Shown here in pieces: positions 1 through 6,727 of a stretch of 18,637 nt of DNA. A program made the translations under genes and the position numbers. The stretch is from contig CAJTVI010000052.1 in NCBI GenBank assembly GCA_910579545.1, positions 1 to 18,637 on the forward strand, given 5' to 3'. The notes under the pieces are model-generated. The model was not told the origin of the DNA. It did no database searches and saw only the letters and a list, made by a program, of their open reading frames with translations. This stretch comes from an uncultured Oscillospiraceae bacterium. GTDB lineage: Bacteria; Bacillota; Clostridia; Oscillospirales; Ruminococcaceae. How positions within the stretch are numbered: the first letter of the stretch is position 1; each line of letters opens with the position of its first letter.

Positions 1-12
1 CTCTTCCGATCT
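1..12. other. Illumina adapter remnant (artefact)
   Basis: The first 12 bases, CTCTTCCGATCT, are identical to the 3' end of the standard Illumina adapter, remembered as ending GCTCTTCCGATCT. They are followed at once by GC-rich coding sequence. They are most likely untrimmed adapter at a contig end and not genomic DNA, so the codons they add to the first gene should be ignored. Confidence 0.88.
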
Positions 13-679
13 CGCGGCGCACAAGGTCCAGCAGGGCGGTGGCGGCGGCCGCCAGCTGGTTTTCCGCCTCGGGCAGCGGAACGGCCCAAACCCATTTGGG
101 GGTGCACAGCAGCGCGGCGGCAGGCTGGCCGCCGCCCGCCGGGCTGACCGCCAGGCCGTAATCCGCGCCCGAAACGCGCAGCGCGGCCAGCGCAAGCCCC
201 ACCGCGGCCTGCAGGGGCTGGCCGGGGTATTTTTTTTCGGCCCAGCGGGGCGGCGCGAGCCGGTCCGCCTTTTTGGGGTGGGCGTAGCTCAAAGCGCCAA
301 AATCGTATACGGCGCGGGCGTCCTCGGCCTTTTTGAGCCGTTCCTCCAGGCAGCCGCCGGTCGCGGCGTCCGCCGCCACAAACAGCTTTTGGCCGGCGGC
401 GCAGGCCGACACCACTGTTTCGGCAAGGCTTTTCTCCCCCACCGTAAAAACCGCGTCGCCAAGCCCGTCGCGCAGGCGTTTTTCCCAGGTGTCGCAGATG
501 GCGGCGGCGGATAAGGCGCTCTCGGCCCGGGCCTGGATACAAACGGCGTACTCGCCGTCCTTTTCAAGCAGGCGCAGGCCGGGGCAGCCCTCGGCCGCCG
601 CGGCGCGCAGCACCTTGGTGAGCTCGGCGGGGTCTGCGCCGGCCAGGCGCAGCAGGCGAAGCTGGGTGTGTTCAGGCAT
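1..679 (-). CDS. Truncated, degenerate CinA-like protein (partial at contig edge)
   Basis: The frame is open from an ATG at 677-679 to the window edge, about 222 native residues before the adapter. A GAGGT ribosome site lies 8 nt upstream of the ATG. The protein aligns by eye with the middle (KH-like) and C-terminal domains of CinA and lacks the N-terminal MoCF-type domain. Where CinA has TAESCTGG this protein has AADAATGG (residues 102-109), so the Ser and Cys of the signature are both Ala. The later Tyr and Lys (Tyr132, Lys137 in SYAHPKK) are kept. The GIAGPGG loop is replaced by SPAGGG (179-184). True cinA lies 142 bp upstream on the same strand. By CinA-family knowledge the C-terminal domain is an NMN deamidase (PncC). 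Loss of the signature Ser suggests a non-catalytic paralogue or one with another activity. The C-terminus is not seen; by CinA length only a few residues are missing. Confidence 0.72.
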   Translation of the reverse strand, partial: MPEHTQLRLLRLAGADPAELTKVLRAAAAEGCPGLRLLEKDGEYAVCIQARAESALSAAAICDTWEKRLRDGLGDAVFTVGEKSLAETVVSACAAGQKLFVAADAATGGCLEERLKKAEDARAVYDFGALSYAHPKKADRLAPPRWAEKKYPGQPLQAAVGLALAALRVSGADYGLAVSPAGGGQPAAALLCTPKWVWAVPLPEAENQLAAAATALLDLVRREIGR

Positions 680-821
680 ACGGTTTACCTCATGTTTCTA
701 TCGGTTTGGCAAAAGGCCGGGCGGCCTGCAAAAGGCTTTAAAGTTTAAAAAGGGGGCGGCTTGCAGCTGACTTTGGGGATCAAGGTCAAGGGGCGGATCT
801 GTTTTCTTGCTGAATCGCCCC

Positions 822-2105
822 TCAAAGTTCGGCGTTTTCGCCCCGCAAAAACATCCGCGCCCCCGGGATCAGCAGCCCCAGCGCCAGCCGCCGGGCCATG
901 TCCAGCGCCTGCTGGCTGGCCCGCAGCCGCACCGTTTCGCGGCTGCGCCCGGCCAGCATAAGCTTTTTGACCCAGACGGTATCGCCGTGGGCGGCCGCGA
1001 TGTACACCAGGCCCACCGGCTTTTGGGGGGTGCCGCCGCCCGGCCCGGCAATGCCGGTAAGGGCCAGCGCAAGGTCGGCCCCGGCGGCATCCAGCGCGCC
1101 AAAGGCCATGGCGGCGGCGGTCTGGCTGCTCACCGCGCCGTATTTTTCCAGCACACGCCCCTCCACCCCCAAAAGGCGCTGCTTTGCCTCGTTGGCATAG
1201 GTGACAAACCCAAACCGGAACACCTCGCTTGCGCCGGGCACCCCGGTGATGCGCTGGCTTACAAGGCCGCCGGTGCAGCTTTCGGCCGTGGTGATGGCAA
1301 GGCCCTTTTGCCGCAAAATGCGCACTAAGGTCTCCTCCATGCCCTCCACGTCCTCATCATACACCGCGTCGCCCAAAAGCTCATAGAAATTTTTGGCGTA
1401 ATCGCGGCAGGCCGCCTCGGCCTCGGCGTCGGTGGCAGCGCGGGCGGTGATGCGGATGATGACCTCGCCGGTTTTGGCGTAGATGGCGGCGGTGGGGTTT
1501 TCGTGCTCAAACAGGTGGCCCACCTTGGCCTCTACCTCGCTCTCGCCCGGGCCGCACACCCGCAGCACCACCGAGTGCAGCACGCAGTTCTGCCAGGCGG
1601 CCAGCATGGGCGCGGCCGCATTTTTCCAGAGCGGGCGCAGCTCGTTTGGGGGGCCGGGCAGCAGGATGGCGATGCGGCCCTCGTCCTCAAACCAGACGCC
1701 GGGGGCGGTGCCGTTGGGGTTGGGCAGCTTGCGGCCCCGGGCGGGCACCATGGCCTGCTTGCGGTTGTTGGGGGTGGTCTCCCGGCCCATGCGGGCAAAA
1801 AAGCCGGTGATCTTGGCCCACTCCTCCTCGTCAAAGCGCAAGGTGTCGTGGTAGCAGGCGGCCACTGTCTCCTTGGTCAGGTCGTCGGCCGTGGGGCCAA
1901 GCCCGCCCGAAAAAATCAGCAGCTCGCTGCGGCTTTTGGCCATCTCCACCAGTTCCTTCAGCCGGCCGGCATTGTCCCCCACCACATGCTGGTGCAGTAC
2001 GGTAATGCCCATGGCGGCCAGCTCCTGGCTCAAAAACTGGGCGTTGGTGTTGAGGATATCCCCCAAGAGCAGTTCGGTGCCCACGGCAATGATCTCGGCC
2101 TTCAC
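822..2105 (-). CDS. cinA: CinA family protein (competence/damage-inducible, NMN deamidase domain)
   Basis: This is a full-length 427-residue CinA. The N-terminal MoCF/COG1058 domain carries GTELLLGDILNTN (9-21), GGLGPTADDLT (67-77) and the LLPGPPNE loop (148-155). A KH-like linker contains NPTAAIYAKTGEVIIRITA. The C-terminal PncC-like domain has TAESCTGG (273-280), YANEAK (303-308) and GIAGPGG (351-357), all intact. Family knowledge gives ADP-ribose pyrophosphatase activity for the N-terminus and NMN deamidase activity for the C-terminus, that is, pyridine nucleotide salvage in the cytoplasm. The start is a GTG at 2103-2105 that overlaps the thiI stop (GTGA), with an AGGAGG ribosome site inside the end of thiI, so translation is probably coupled to thiI. 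No link to competence genes is visible here. Confidence 0.95.
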   Translation of the reverse strand: MKAEIIAVGTELLLGDILNTNAQFLSQELAAMGITVLHQHVVGDNAGRLKELVEMAKSRSELLIFSGGLGPTADDLTKETVAACYHDTLRFDEEEWAKITGFFARMGRETTPNNRKQAMVPARGRKLPNPNGTAPGVWFEDEGRIAILLPGPPNELRPLWKNAAAPMLAAWQNCVLHSVVLRVCGPGESEVEAKVGHLFEHENPTAAIYAKTGEVIIRITARAATDAEAEAACRDYAKNFYELLGDAVYDEDVEGMEETLVRILRQKGLAITTAESCTGGLVSQRITGVPGASEVFRFGFVTYANEAKQRLLGVEGRVLEKYGAVSSQTAAAMAFGALDAAGADLALALTGIAGPGGGTPQKPVGLVYIAAAHGDTVWVKKLMLAGRSRETVRLRASQQALDMARRLALGLLIPGARMFLRGENAEL

Positions 2106-3298
2106 GCAAATTCCTCCTGTTCGTTGTACGCAATGCGCACCCGCTCCACCCCGGCGGCGGCCGCCGCCTCCAAAGCCGGCAGGCCGGGCATGGCCGCCTC
2201 GGCCGCCAGAATTTCCTCGGGGGTGGGCCGGGTCTTGGGATGCGGCGGGGTAAAGATGGTGCAGCAGTCCTCATACGGCAGGATGCTGGTCTCAAAGCTG
2301 CCGATGGCCCGGGCGGCGGCGGTGATCTCGGTCTTGTCCATGCCGATCAGCGGCCGCAGCACCGGCAGGCTCTGGGCCGAGTCGGTGCAGGCAAGCGCCC
2401 AGAGGGTCTGGCTGGCCACCTGGGCCAGGCTCTCGCCGGTCACCAGGGCGGTGCAGCCGATCTCTGTGGCCACCCTTTCGGCAATGCGCAGCATGCTGCG
2501 GCGCATCAGCACGGTAAACAGGGCGCTGGGCGCGTGGTCCCGCAGGTACTCCTGCGGGGGGGTGTAGGGCACCACATACAAAACGCAGCTGCCGGTGTAT
2601 CCGCTGATCAGCCCGGCCAGCGCCTGCACCTTGAGCCGGGCCCGCTCGCTGGTATAGGGGGGGCTGGCAAAGTGGATGTGGTGCAGCGCCAGCCCCCGCC
2701 GGGCCATGCGCCAGGCGGCCACCGGGCTGTCGATGCCGCCCGAGAGCAAACAGAGCGCCCGGCCGCTGGTACCCACCGGCAGCCCGCCCGCGCCGGGGAC
2801 CTTGTCGGCATGGACATAGGCGGCAAAGTCCCGCACCTCCACCATCACGGTGAGGTCGGGGTGGTGCACATCCACCGAGAGGTGGGGGTACCGCCCCAGC
2901 AAAAAGCCGCCCAGCTCCCGGCTGATCTCGGGGCTTTTCATGCCAAAGCGCTTGTCGCTGCGCTTGGCCTCCACCTTAAAGGTCTTTGCCCCGCGCAGGG
3001 GCGTTTCCAGATAGCTAGCCGCGGTCTGGCAGATGGCCGCAAAGTCCTTTTCGCACACCGCCGCCCGGGAGAGCGCCGCGATGCCAAATACCTTTTGCAC
3101 CCGGCTGAAGGCCTCGTCCATATCCTCGGCCCCGGTCTCGGGCTCGATGTACATGGTGCTCTGGGCCTTGTACACCTTAAACTCGCCCAGCGGCCGCAGC
3201 CGCCAGCGCAGGGTTTTGGCAAGGGCGGCCTCAAAGGTGGCCTTGTTGAGCCCCTTGAGGGCCATCTCGCCCTGGTAGCAGATGATGATCTCTTTCAT
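2102..3298 (-). CDS. thiI: tRNA 4-thiouridine synthase ThiI (no rhodanese domain)
   Basis: The product has 398 residues, starting at ATG 3296-3298 with a GGGAG site upstream; a longer frame reaches 3340 but lacks a better start. Domain order is an N-terminal ferredoxin-like/THUMP region (about 1-165) followed by a PP-loop ATPase. The ATPase has SGGIDSP at 186-192 and TGESLAQVASQTL at 287-299. A Cys pair, Cys345-Cys346, lies in EDCCTIFTPPHP, at the site of E. coli Cys344. The protein stops before a rhodanese domain, as in B. subtilis ThiI. It uses ATP to adenylate U8 of tRNA and accepts persulfide sulfur to make 4-thiouridine; in some organisms it also feeds thiazole synthesis. The cysteine desulfurase encoded 105 bp upstream is the likely sulfur donor, as with B. 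subtilis NifZ. Its stop codon overlaps the cinA start. Confidence 0.95.
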   Translation of the reverse strand: MKEIIICYQGEMALKGLNKATFEAALAKTLRWRLRPLGEFKVYKAQSTMYIEPETGAEDMDEAFSRVQKVFGIAALSRAAVCEKDFAAICQTAASYLETPLRGAKTFKVEAKRSDKRFGMKSPEISRELGGFLLGRYPHLSVDVHHPDLTVMVEVRDFAAYVHADKVPGAGGLPVGTSGRALCLLSGGIDSPVAAWRMARRGLALHHIHFASPPYTSERARLKVQALAGLISGYTGSCVLYVVPYTPPQEYLRDHAPSALFTVLMRRSMLRIAERVATEIGCTALVTGESLAQVASQTLWALACTDSAQSLPVLRPLIGMDKTEITAAARAIGSFETSILPYEDCCTIFTPPHPKTRPTPEEILAAEAAMPGLPALEAAAAAGVERVRIAYNEQEEFA

Positions 3299-3347
3299 TG
3301 GATACTCCCATCCTTTGTTTTTCCCCAACCGGGGGGACACTGCAAAA

Positions 3348-3386
3348 GCCGCTCGCCCGGCCGCTTTGCCCGGCCGCTTTGCCCGG
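3348..3386. repeat. 13-bp tandem repeat in desulfurase-thiI gap
   Basis: The unit CCGCTTTGCCCGG occurs twice in perfect tandem (3361-3373 and 3374-3386). A shortened copy, CCGCTCGCCCGG, comes just before (3349-3360) and a partial one follows. It lies in the 105-bp gap between the desulfurase stop and thiI start. Its function is unknown; it may simply reflect slippage. Confidence 0.7.
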
Positions 3387-3403
3387 CCGCCCCGCGGCCC
3401 GGC

Positions 3404-4579
3404 TCAGCCCTTGTGCCGGCCGCGGTTTGCCCGCAGGCTTTTCAGCCCGGCCTCAAGGCCCTCCAGCAAGGCGTCCACATCGGCGGCGGTGTTGCCGGCG
3501 CAAAAGCTGACCCGCAAAGCCGTGTCGATGCGGCTGGCCGGCAGGCCCATGGCCAGCAGGGTATGGCTGGCCGCCCCCCTCGAGCAGGCCGACCCGCTGG
3601 AGACATACACCCCGCGGGTTTCCAAAAAATGCAGCATGGTCTCGCTGCGGGGCCCGCCCTCGAGGCTGAAGTTGAGCAGCTGGGGGATGGCGTCCTCCGG
3701 GCTGTTGAGCACCGCCCCCGGCAGGCTGGCCAGCCCGGCCCGCAGCCGGGCGTTCAGCTCGGCCGCCGCCGCGGCGCGGGCGGGGATGCTGCCGGCCAGC
3801 CGTTTGGCCGCCGCCGCGATGCCCGCCGCGTAGGGGGTGTTTTCGGTGCCGGGGCGGATGCCGTGCTCCTGCCCGCCGCCAAGGTAGGGCGGCAGGATAT
3901 GGCAGCCCCTGCGCAGGTAGAGCGCCCCCACCCCCTTGGGGGCGTGGATCTTATGGCCGCTCACGGTGTAGCTGTCGATGCAGCCAAGGGCCTTTTGGGG
4001 CAGCGCGGGCAGCCGCAGCCAGCCCTGCACCCCATCGATGTGCACCGCCGTGCGGGAATTTGCCGCCTTGACCCCGGCGGCCAGGGCCGCCACATCGTTC
4101 TGGGCGCCGGTCTCGTTGTTTACCTGCATGCAGGCCACCAGGGCGGTGGCCTTGTCCACCCGGTTCAAAAGTTCTGCCAGCGGCAGCCGGCCGTCCGGGC
4201 CGGGGGGCACAAATTCCACCTGCCAGCCCTCCCCTGCCAGCCGCTCGAGCGGCCGGGCCACGCTGGGGTGCTCGTAGCCGCTGGCCACGATCTTGCGGCC
4301 CCAGCTTTTGCGGGCGGCCGCCAGCCCCAGCAGGGCCAGGTTGTTGCCCTCGCTGCCGCAGCCGGTAAAAACCACCTCGCCCGCCGTGCAGCCAAGGGTT
4401 TTGGCCAGGGCGGCCCGTGCGGCGGCGAGCGCCTGCTCGCTGGCCGCGGCCGGGGCGTAGAGGGCCGAGGGGTTGGCCCAGTGTTCGGCCATGGCGGCGC
4501 GGATGGTATCGGCCACCTCGGGGGCCACCAGGGTGGTGGCGGCATTGTCCAGATAATGCAGGGATGGGTCGTGCAGCAT
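3404..4579 (-). CDS. Cysteine desulfurase (NifS/IscS family, probable ThiI partner)
   Basis: The product has 391 residues and starts at ATG 4577-4579 with an AAAGG site 8 nt upstream; the frame extends further upstream without a plausible start. It is a PLP fold-type I aminotransferase-like enzyme. Visible landmarks are YLDNAATT at 9-16, GYEHPSV with His104 that stacks on PLP, HIDGVQ with Asp182 and Gln185, SGHKIHAPKG with the PLP Schiff-base Lys210, RPGTEN at 242-247, and SSGSACSRG with catalytic Cys332. It converts L-cysteine to alanine and forms a protein persulfide on Cys332. It is first in a leftward run with thiI and cinA, the same pairing as nifZ-thiI in B. subtilis, so sulfur delivery to ThiI for tRNA thiolation is its most likely job. 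A housekeeping Fe-S cluster role cannot be excluded. No iscU or sufU lies nearby. Confidence 0.93.
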   Translation of the reverse strand: MLHDPSLHYLDNAATTLVAPEVADTIRAAMAEHWANPSALYAPAAASEQALAAARAALAKTLGCTAGEVVFTGCGSEGNNLALLGLAAARKSWGRKIVASGYEHPSVARPLERLAGEGWQVEFVPPGPDGRLPLAELLNRVDKATALVACMQVNNETGAQNDVAALAAGVKAANSRTAVHIDGVQGWLRLPALPQKALGCIDSYTVSGHKIHAPKGVGALYLRRGCHILPPYLGGGQEHGIRPGTENTPYAAGIAAAAKRLAGSIPARAAAAAELNARLRAGLASLPGAVLNSPEDAIPQLLNFSLEGGPRSETMLHFLETRGVYVSSGSACSRGAASHTLLAMGLPASRIDTALRVSFCAGNTAADVDALLEGLEAGLKSLRANRGRHKG

Positions 4580-4676
4580 AAAAAAGCCTTTCTGCCGCGC
4601 CGCGGCAATGGTACCGGCGGCCCGGGGGCGGGCCCGCCGCGCCGCGCAGCAAAAATGCGCGGCCGCGTATCCATTT
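4580..4676 (-). other. GC-rich leader of the desulfurase-thiI-cinA operon
   Basis: This is about 90 bases of predicted 5' leader between the promoter and the desulfurase start. It is dense in short palindromes (CGCGGCCGCG, GGGCCC, CCCGGG, GGTACC, CCGCGG). I do not recognise a riboswitch or T-box in it. Any structure would need a folding calculation. Confidence 0.35.
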
Positions 4677-4705
4677 AGTATACTACAACCCCCCGCCCGC
4701 CGCAA
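4677..4705 (-). promoter_or_regulatory. Sigma-A-type promoter for desulfurase-thiI-cinA
   Basis: On the minus strand TTGCGG (4705-4700) is followed after 17 bp by TATACT (4682-4677). The -10 box matches the consensus at five of six bases. It is the only AT-rich stretch upstream of the desulfurase and lies about 100 bp before its ATG. Confidence 0.6.
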
Positions 4706-4724
4706 GCAAAAAGGGGCGGGCCTT

Positions 4725-4908
4725 AGCGGCGGTTCCATAAGAAAACAAAGCCGCCCATTCTACTGGTCAGCCGCATCCGCTGCGTCAGAAAAGCTTGGAA
4801 TACACCAAGTATTCCTGCGCTTTTCTTCCTTGCGGCTGCAGCCGCCCAGCGAATGGTCGGTGGATCGAATTTTATTCGGAATCTTTGTTTTCTTCTCTCA
4901 CCGCCGCT
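4725..4908. repeat. 184-bp imperfect palindromic element (MITE-like)
   Basis: Nested inverted arms fill this intergenic stretch. From the outside in they are AGCGGCGG (4725-4732) with CCGCCGCT (4901-4908), AAGAAAACAAAG (4739-4750) with CTTTGTTTTCTT (4883-4894), CCATTC (4755-4760) with GAATGG (4851-4856), CTGG (4763-4766) with CCAG (4846-4849), and CAGCCGCA (4768-4775) with TGCGGCTG (4831-4838). Then come AGAAAAGC (4787-4794) with GCTTTTCT (4819-4826), and GGAATAC (4797-4803) with GTATTCC (4809-4815) around a 5-nt loop. A side hairpin, CGAAT-TTT-ATTCG, lies at 4866-4878. The right end stops two bases before the stop codon of the adjacent glycosyltransferase. The element is richer in A+T than its surroundings. 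No open frame in it looks real. It may be a miniature mobile element or a large structured RNA/terminator. Confidence 0.75.
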
Positions 4909-4910
4909 TT

Positions 4911-6683
4911 TTACCCTGTTTGTTCCGGCGGCTGCGCCCTTGTTTCGGGGCTTGGGCCGTTGTACTGGGGGTTCTGGTACACCCGCCAGGCTACGGCGCG
5001 CCCGCAGCGCAGCTCGTACACCGGCTGCTGCCCGGCCATCCGCCGCCGCCACTCGGCCACATCGGGGTCGCTCAGGTCCCAGGAGGGCCGCAGCCCCTGG
5101 ATGGTGCTGTAACTGACGTTTTCCACCACATACCGCGCGCGGCCGCGGCGGTCCCAGGTTACCTCCTCGCAGCCCTCGGCCATGGGCGGCAGAAGGTCCT
5201 GGATGCGGTACCAGTTCCAGCTTAAAAAGGTGCCGGGATCACGCGGCACGGCGCTGAACACCGGGTCCCTTTTTTGCATCTCCTCCATCACGGTGCGCAG
5301 CCCGAGGTTCCAGTAATCCACATCATACCGCGTTTCGGGGCAGGGGCCGGCCAGGAAATTAAAATAGGCAAAGCTGTCCCGCCCATAGCGGGCCACAAAG
5401 CCGCCGTAATACCCCAGATGCAGCGCCAGCGCCGCCGCCAGCAGGCCGCAAAGCGCCCGCCGCCAGCCCGGCGCCGCCGTCTTTTTTGCCAGCTGCCAGA
5501 GCCGGTGGGCCGAAAGCGCCGCAAACAGCACCACGCTGGCATACACAAAGTAAAGGTGCCGCCAGCCGTTGTAAAGGTTGGGCCGCTGCAGCATGGCAAA
5601 AAGCAGCGGCGCGGCAAAAAACGCCCCCAGCGCGGCCGAAACACTGGTTTCGAGGCTTTTCCAGCCCGCGGGGTCCCGGCCGTTTTTGGCCGCCAGCAGC
5701 ACCGGCCAGGCCGCGGCCAGCGCAAGGGGCAGCAGCGGGGTGGTGATGAGCATAAACCAGGGGATGTAATGCCAGGGGATATGCACCTGCTCGGGGCAGT
5801 ACAGCCCGCCCCGATAGAGCACCTGCCCCCGCCAGCGCACCGCGTCAAAGCTGCTGGTCTGGCCAAACTGGTAGGCAAGAAAAGCCGGCAGGTCGTGCCA
5901 GGCGGCCGGGGTGATCAAAAACCAAACCGCCAGCAGGCTGGCCACCGCCGCGGCCCCCCGCCAAAAGGCCCGGGCGCTCCAGCGTTTTTGCAGGGTCAGC
6001 TGGGCCAGGTAGGCAAGCCCCACAAGCCCAAAGGCAGCAATGCCGATCAGCCGCTCGTTGCCGGCCACCGCCCCGGCAAGCCCAAACCAGAGGCAGCTAA
6101 AAAAATCGTCCTTCTGCACAAAGCAAAGGCCGGCCCAGAACACCGCCAAACACAAAACCAAAAGGTCAATGTCCTTGGTATTGCTGCAGCTCTCGGCAAA
6201 AAAGCGGGGGTTTAAAAAGAGCAGCAGCGCCCCCAGCGTCCCCGCCCCCCGGCTGCCGGTCAGCCGGAAGAGGATGGCGTACGCCGCAAACATCCCCAGC
6301 AAAAACATAAGGTAATTGTAAAAATGCAGCAGCCGGATGGCGCCTCCCCGCGACCCGGCCAGATCCAGCGCGTTGATGGCCGGCCAGATGGGGAAAAACC
6401 GGGCCTGGCCGTAATCGCGGTTTTGGAAGGTATCCATCTCCTCGGTGGGCAGGCTGGCAAAAAAGGGCCGCTGCTCCAGGCCGGCCAATTTGGCATAGGC
6501 CCGCACCTGGATGCCCAGGGTGTACAGTTCCATCCCTTCGTCCGCGGCCGAAACCGAGCCAAACGCCATGGGGATGCCCAGCAGCGCCAGCACCGCAAAG
6601 AAGAGCGCCGCCAGCCGCCGGCCGTATACGCCCCGCACGGCCTTTTGCCAAAGGGGCCTGATGCGTTCGATTTGTCTGTGCAT
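4911..6683 (-). CDS. GT-C type membrane glycosyltransferase, paralogue 1 (GT39/PMT-like)
   Basis: The product has 590 residues and starts at ATG 6681-6683 with an AAGGAG site; the frame extends upstream only as a shadow over the next gene's end. It is a polytopic membrane protein with about ten hydrophobic segments from residue 23 to about 440, then a soluble C-terminal tail of roughly 140 residues. An acidic pair (ADEGME, about 47-52) follows the first membrane segment, as in GT-C enzymes. The family signatures RDYGQAR (89-95) and NPRFFAESCSNTKDI (158-172) are present, as is a late RHLYFVY. Family knowledge suggests transfer of a sugar from a polyprenyl-phosphate donor outside the membrane; donor and acceptor are unknown. 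It differs from its two paralogues in having SCSNTKD instead of SFYNTKD. It is last of three tandem copies, 44 bp after paralogue 2. The exact family name is inferred. Confidence 0.8.
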   Translation of the reverse strand: MHRQIERIRPLWQKAVRGVYGRRLAALFFAVLALLGIPMAFGSVSAADEGMELYTLGIQVRAYAKLAGLEQRPFFASLPTEEMDTFQNRDYGQARFFPIWPAINALDLAGSRGGAIRLLHFYNYLMFLLGMFAAYAILFRLTGSRGAGTLGALLLFLNPRFFAESCSNTKDIDLLVLCLAVFWAGLCFVQKDDFFSCLWFGLAGAVAGNERLIGIAAFGLVGLAYLAQLTLQKRWSARAFWRGAAAVASLLAVWFLITPAAWHDLPAFLAYQFGQTSSFDAVRWRGQVLYRGGLYCPEQVHIPWHYIPWFMLITTPLLPLALAAAWPVLLAAKNGRDPAGWKSLETSVSAALGAFFAAPLLFAMLQRPNLYNGWRHLYFVYASVVLFAALSAHRLWQLAKKTAAPGWRRALCGLLAAALALHLGYYGGFVARYGRDSFAYFNFLAGPCPETRYDVDYWNLGLRTVMEEMQKRDPVFSAVPRDPGTFLSWNWYRIQDLLPPMAEGCEEVTWDRRGRARYVVENVSYSTIQGLRPSWDLSDPDVAEWRRRMAGQQPVYELRCGRAVAWRVYQNPQYNGPSPETRAQPPEQTG

Positions 6684-6727
6684 TGCCGCCGCTCCTTTTT
6701 TGATCAGATGGTCCCGCGCGGGCCGGC

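Noticed and set aside
680..821. Possible terminator or promoter between cinA and its paralogue
   Set aside because: AGGGGCG/CGCCCCT arms are 20 nt apart with no T-run, and GGCCGcccGGCC-TTTT is too short. No paired -35/-10 was found, so nothing is called there.
2240..4678. 812-codon plus-strand open frame opposite thiI and the desulfurase, and similar very long plus-strand frames such as 6896-9487
   Set aside because: They are antisense shadows produced by high GC. Their products are rich in Gly, Pro, His, Gln and Arg with no family motifs, while the minus strand encodes clearly recognisable proteins.
4723..5052. 109-codon minus-strand frame over the palindromic element
   Set aside because: It is out of frame with the glycosyltransferase end, has a low-complexity Arg/Ala product and no ribosome site. 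The palindrome explains the sequence.
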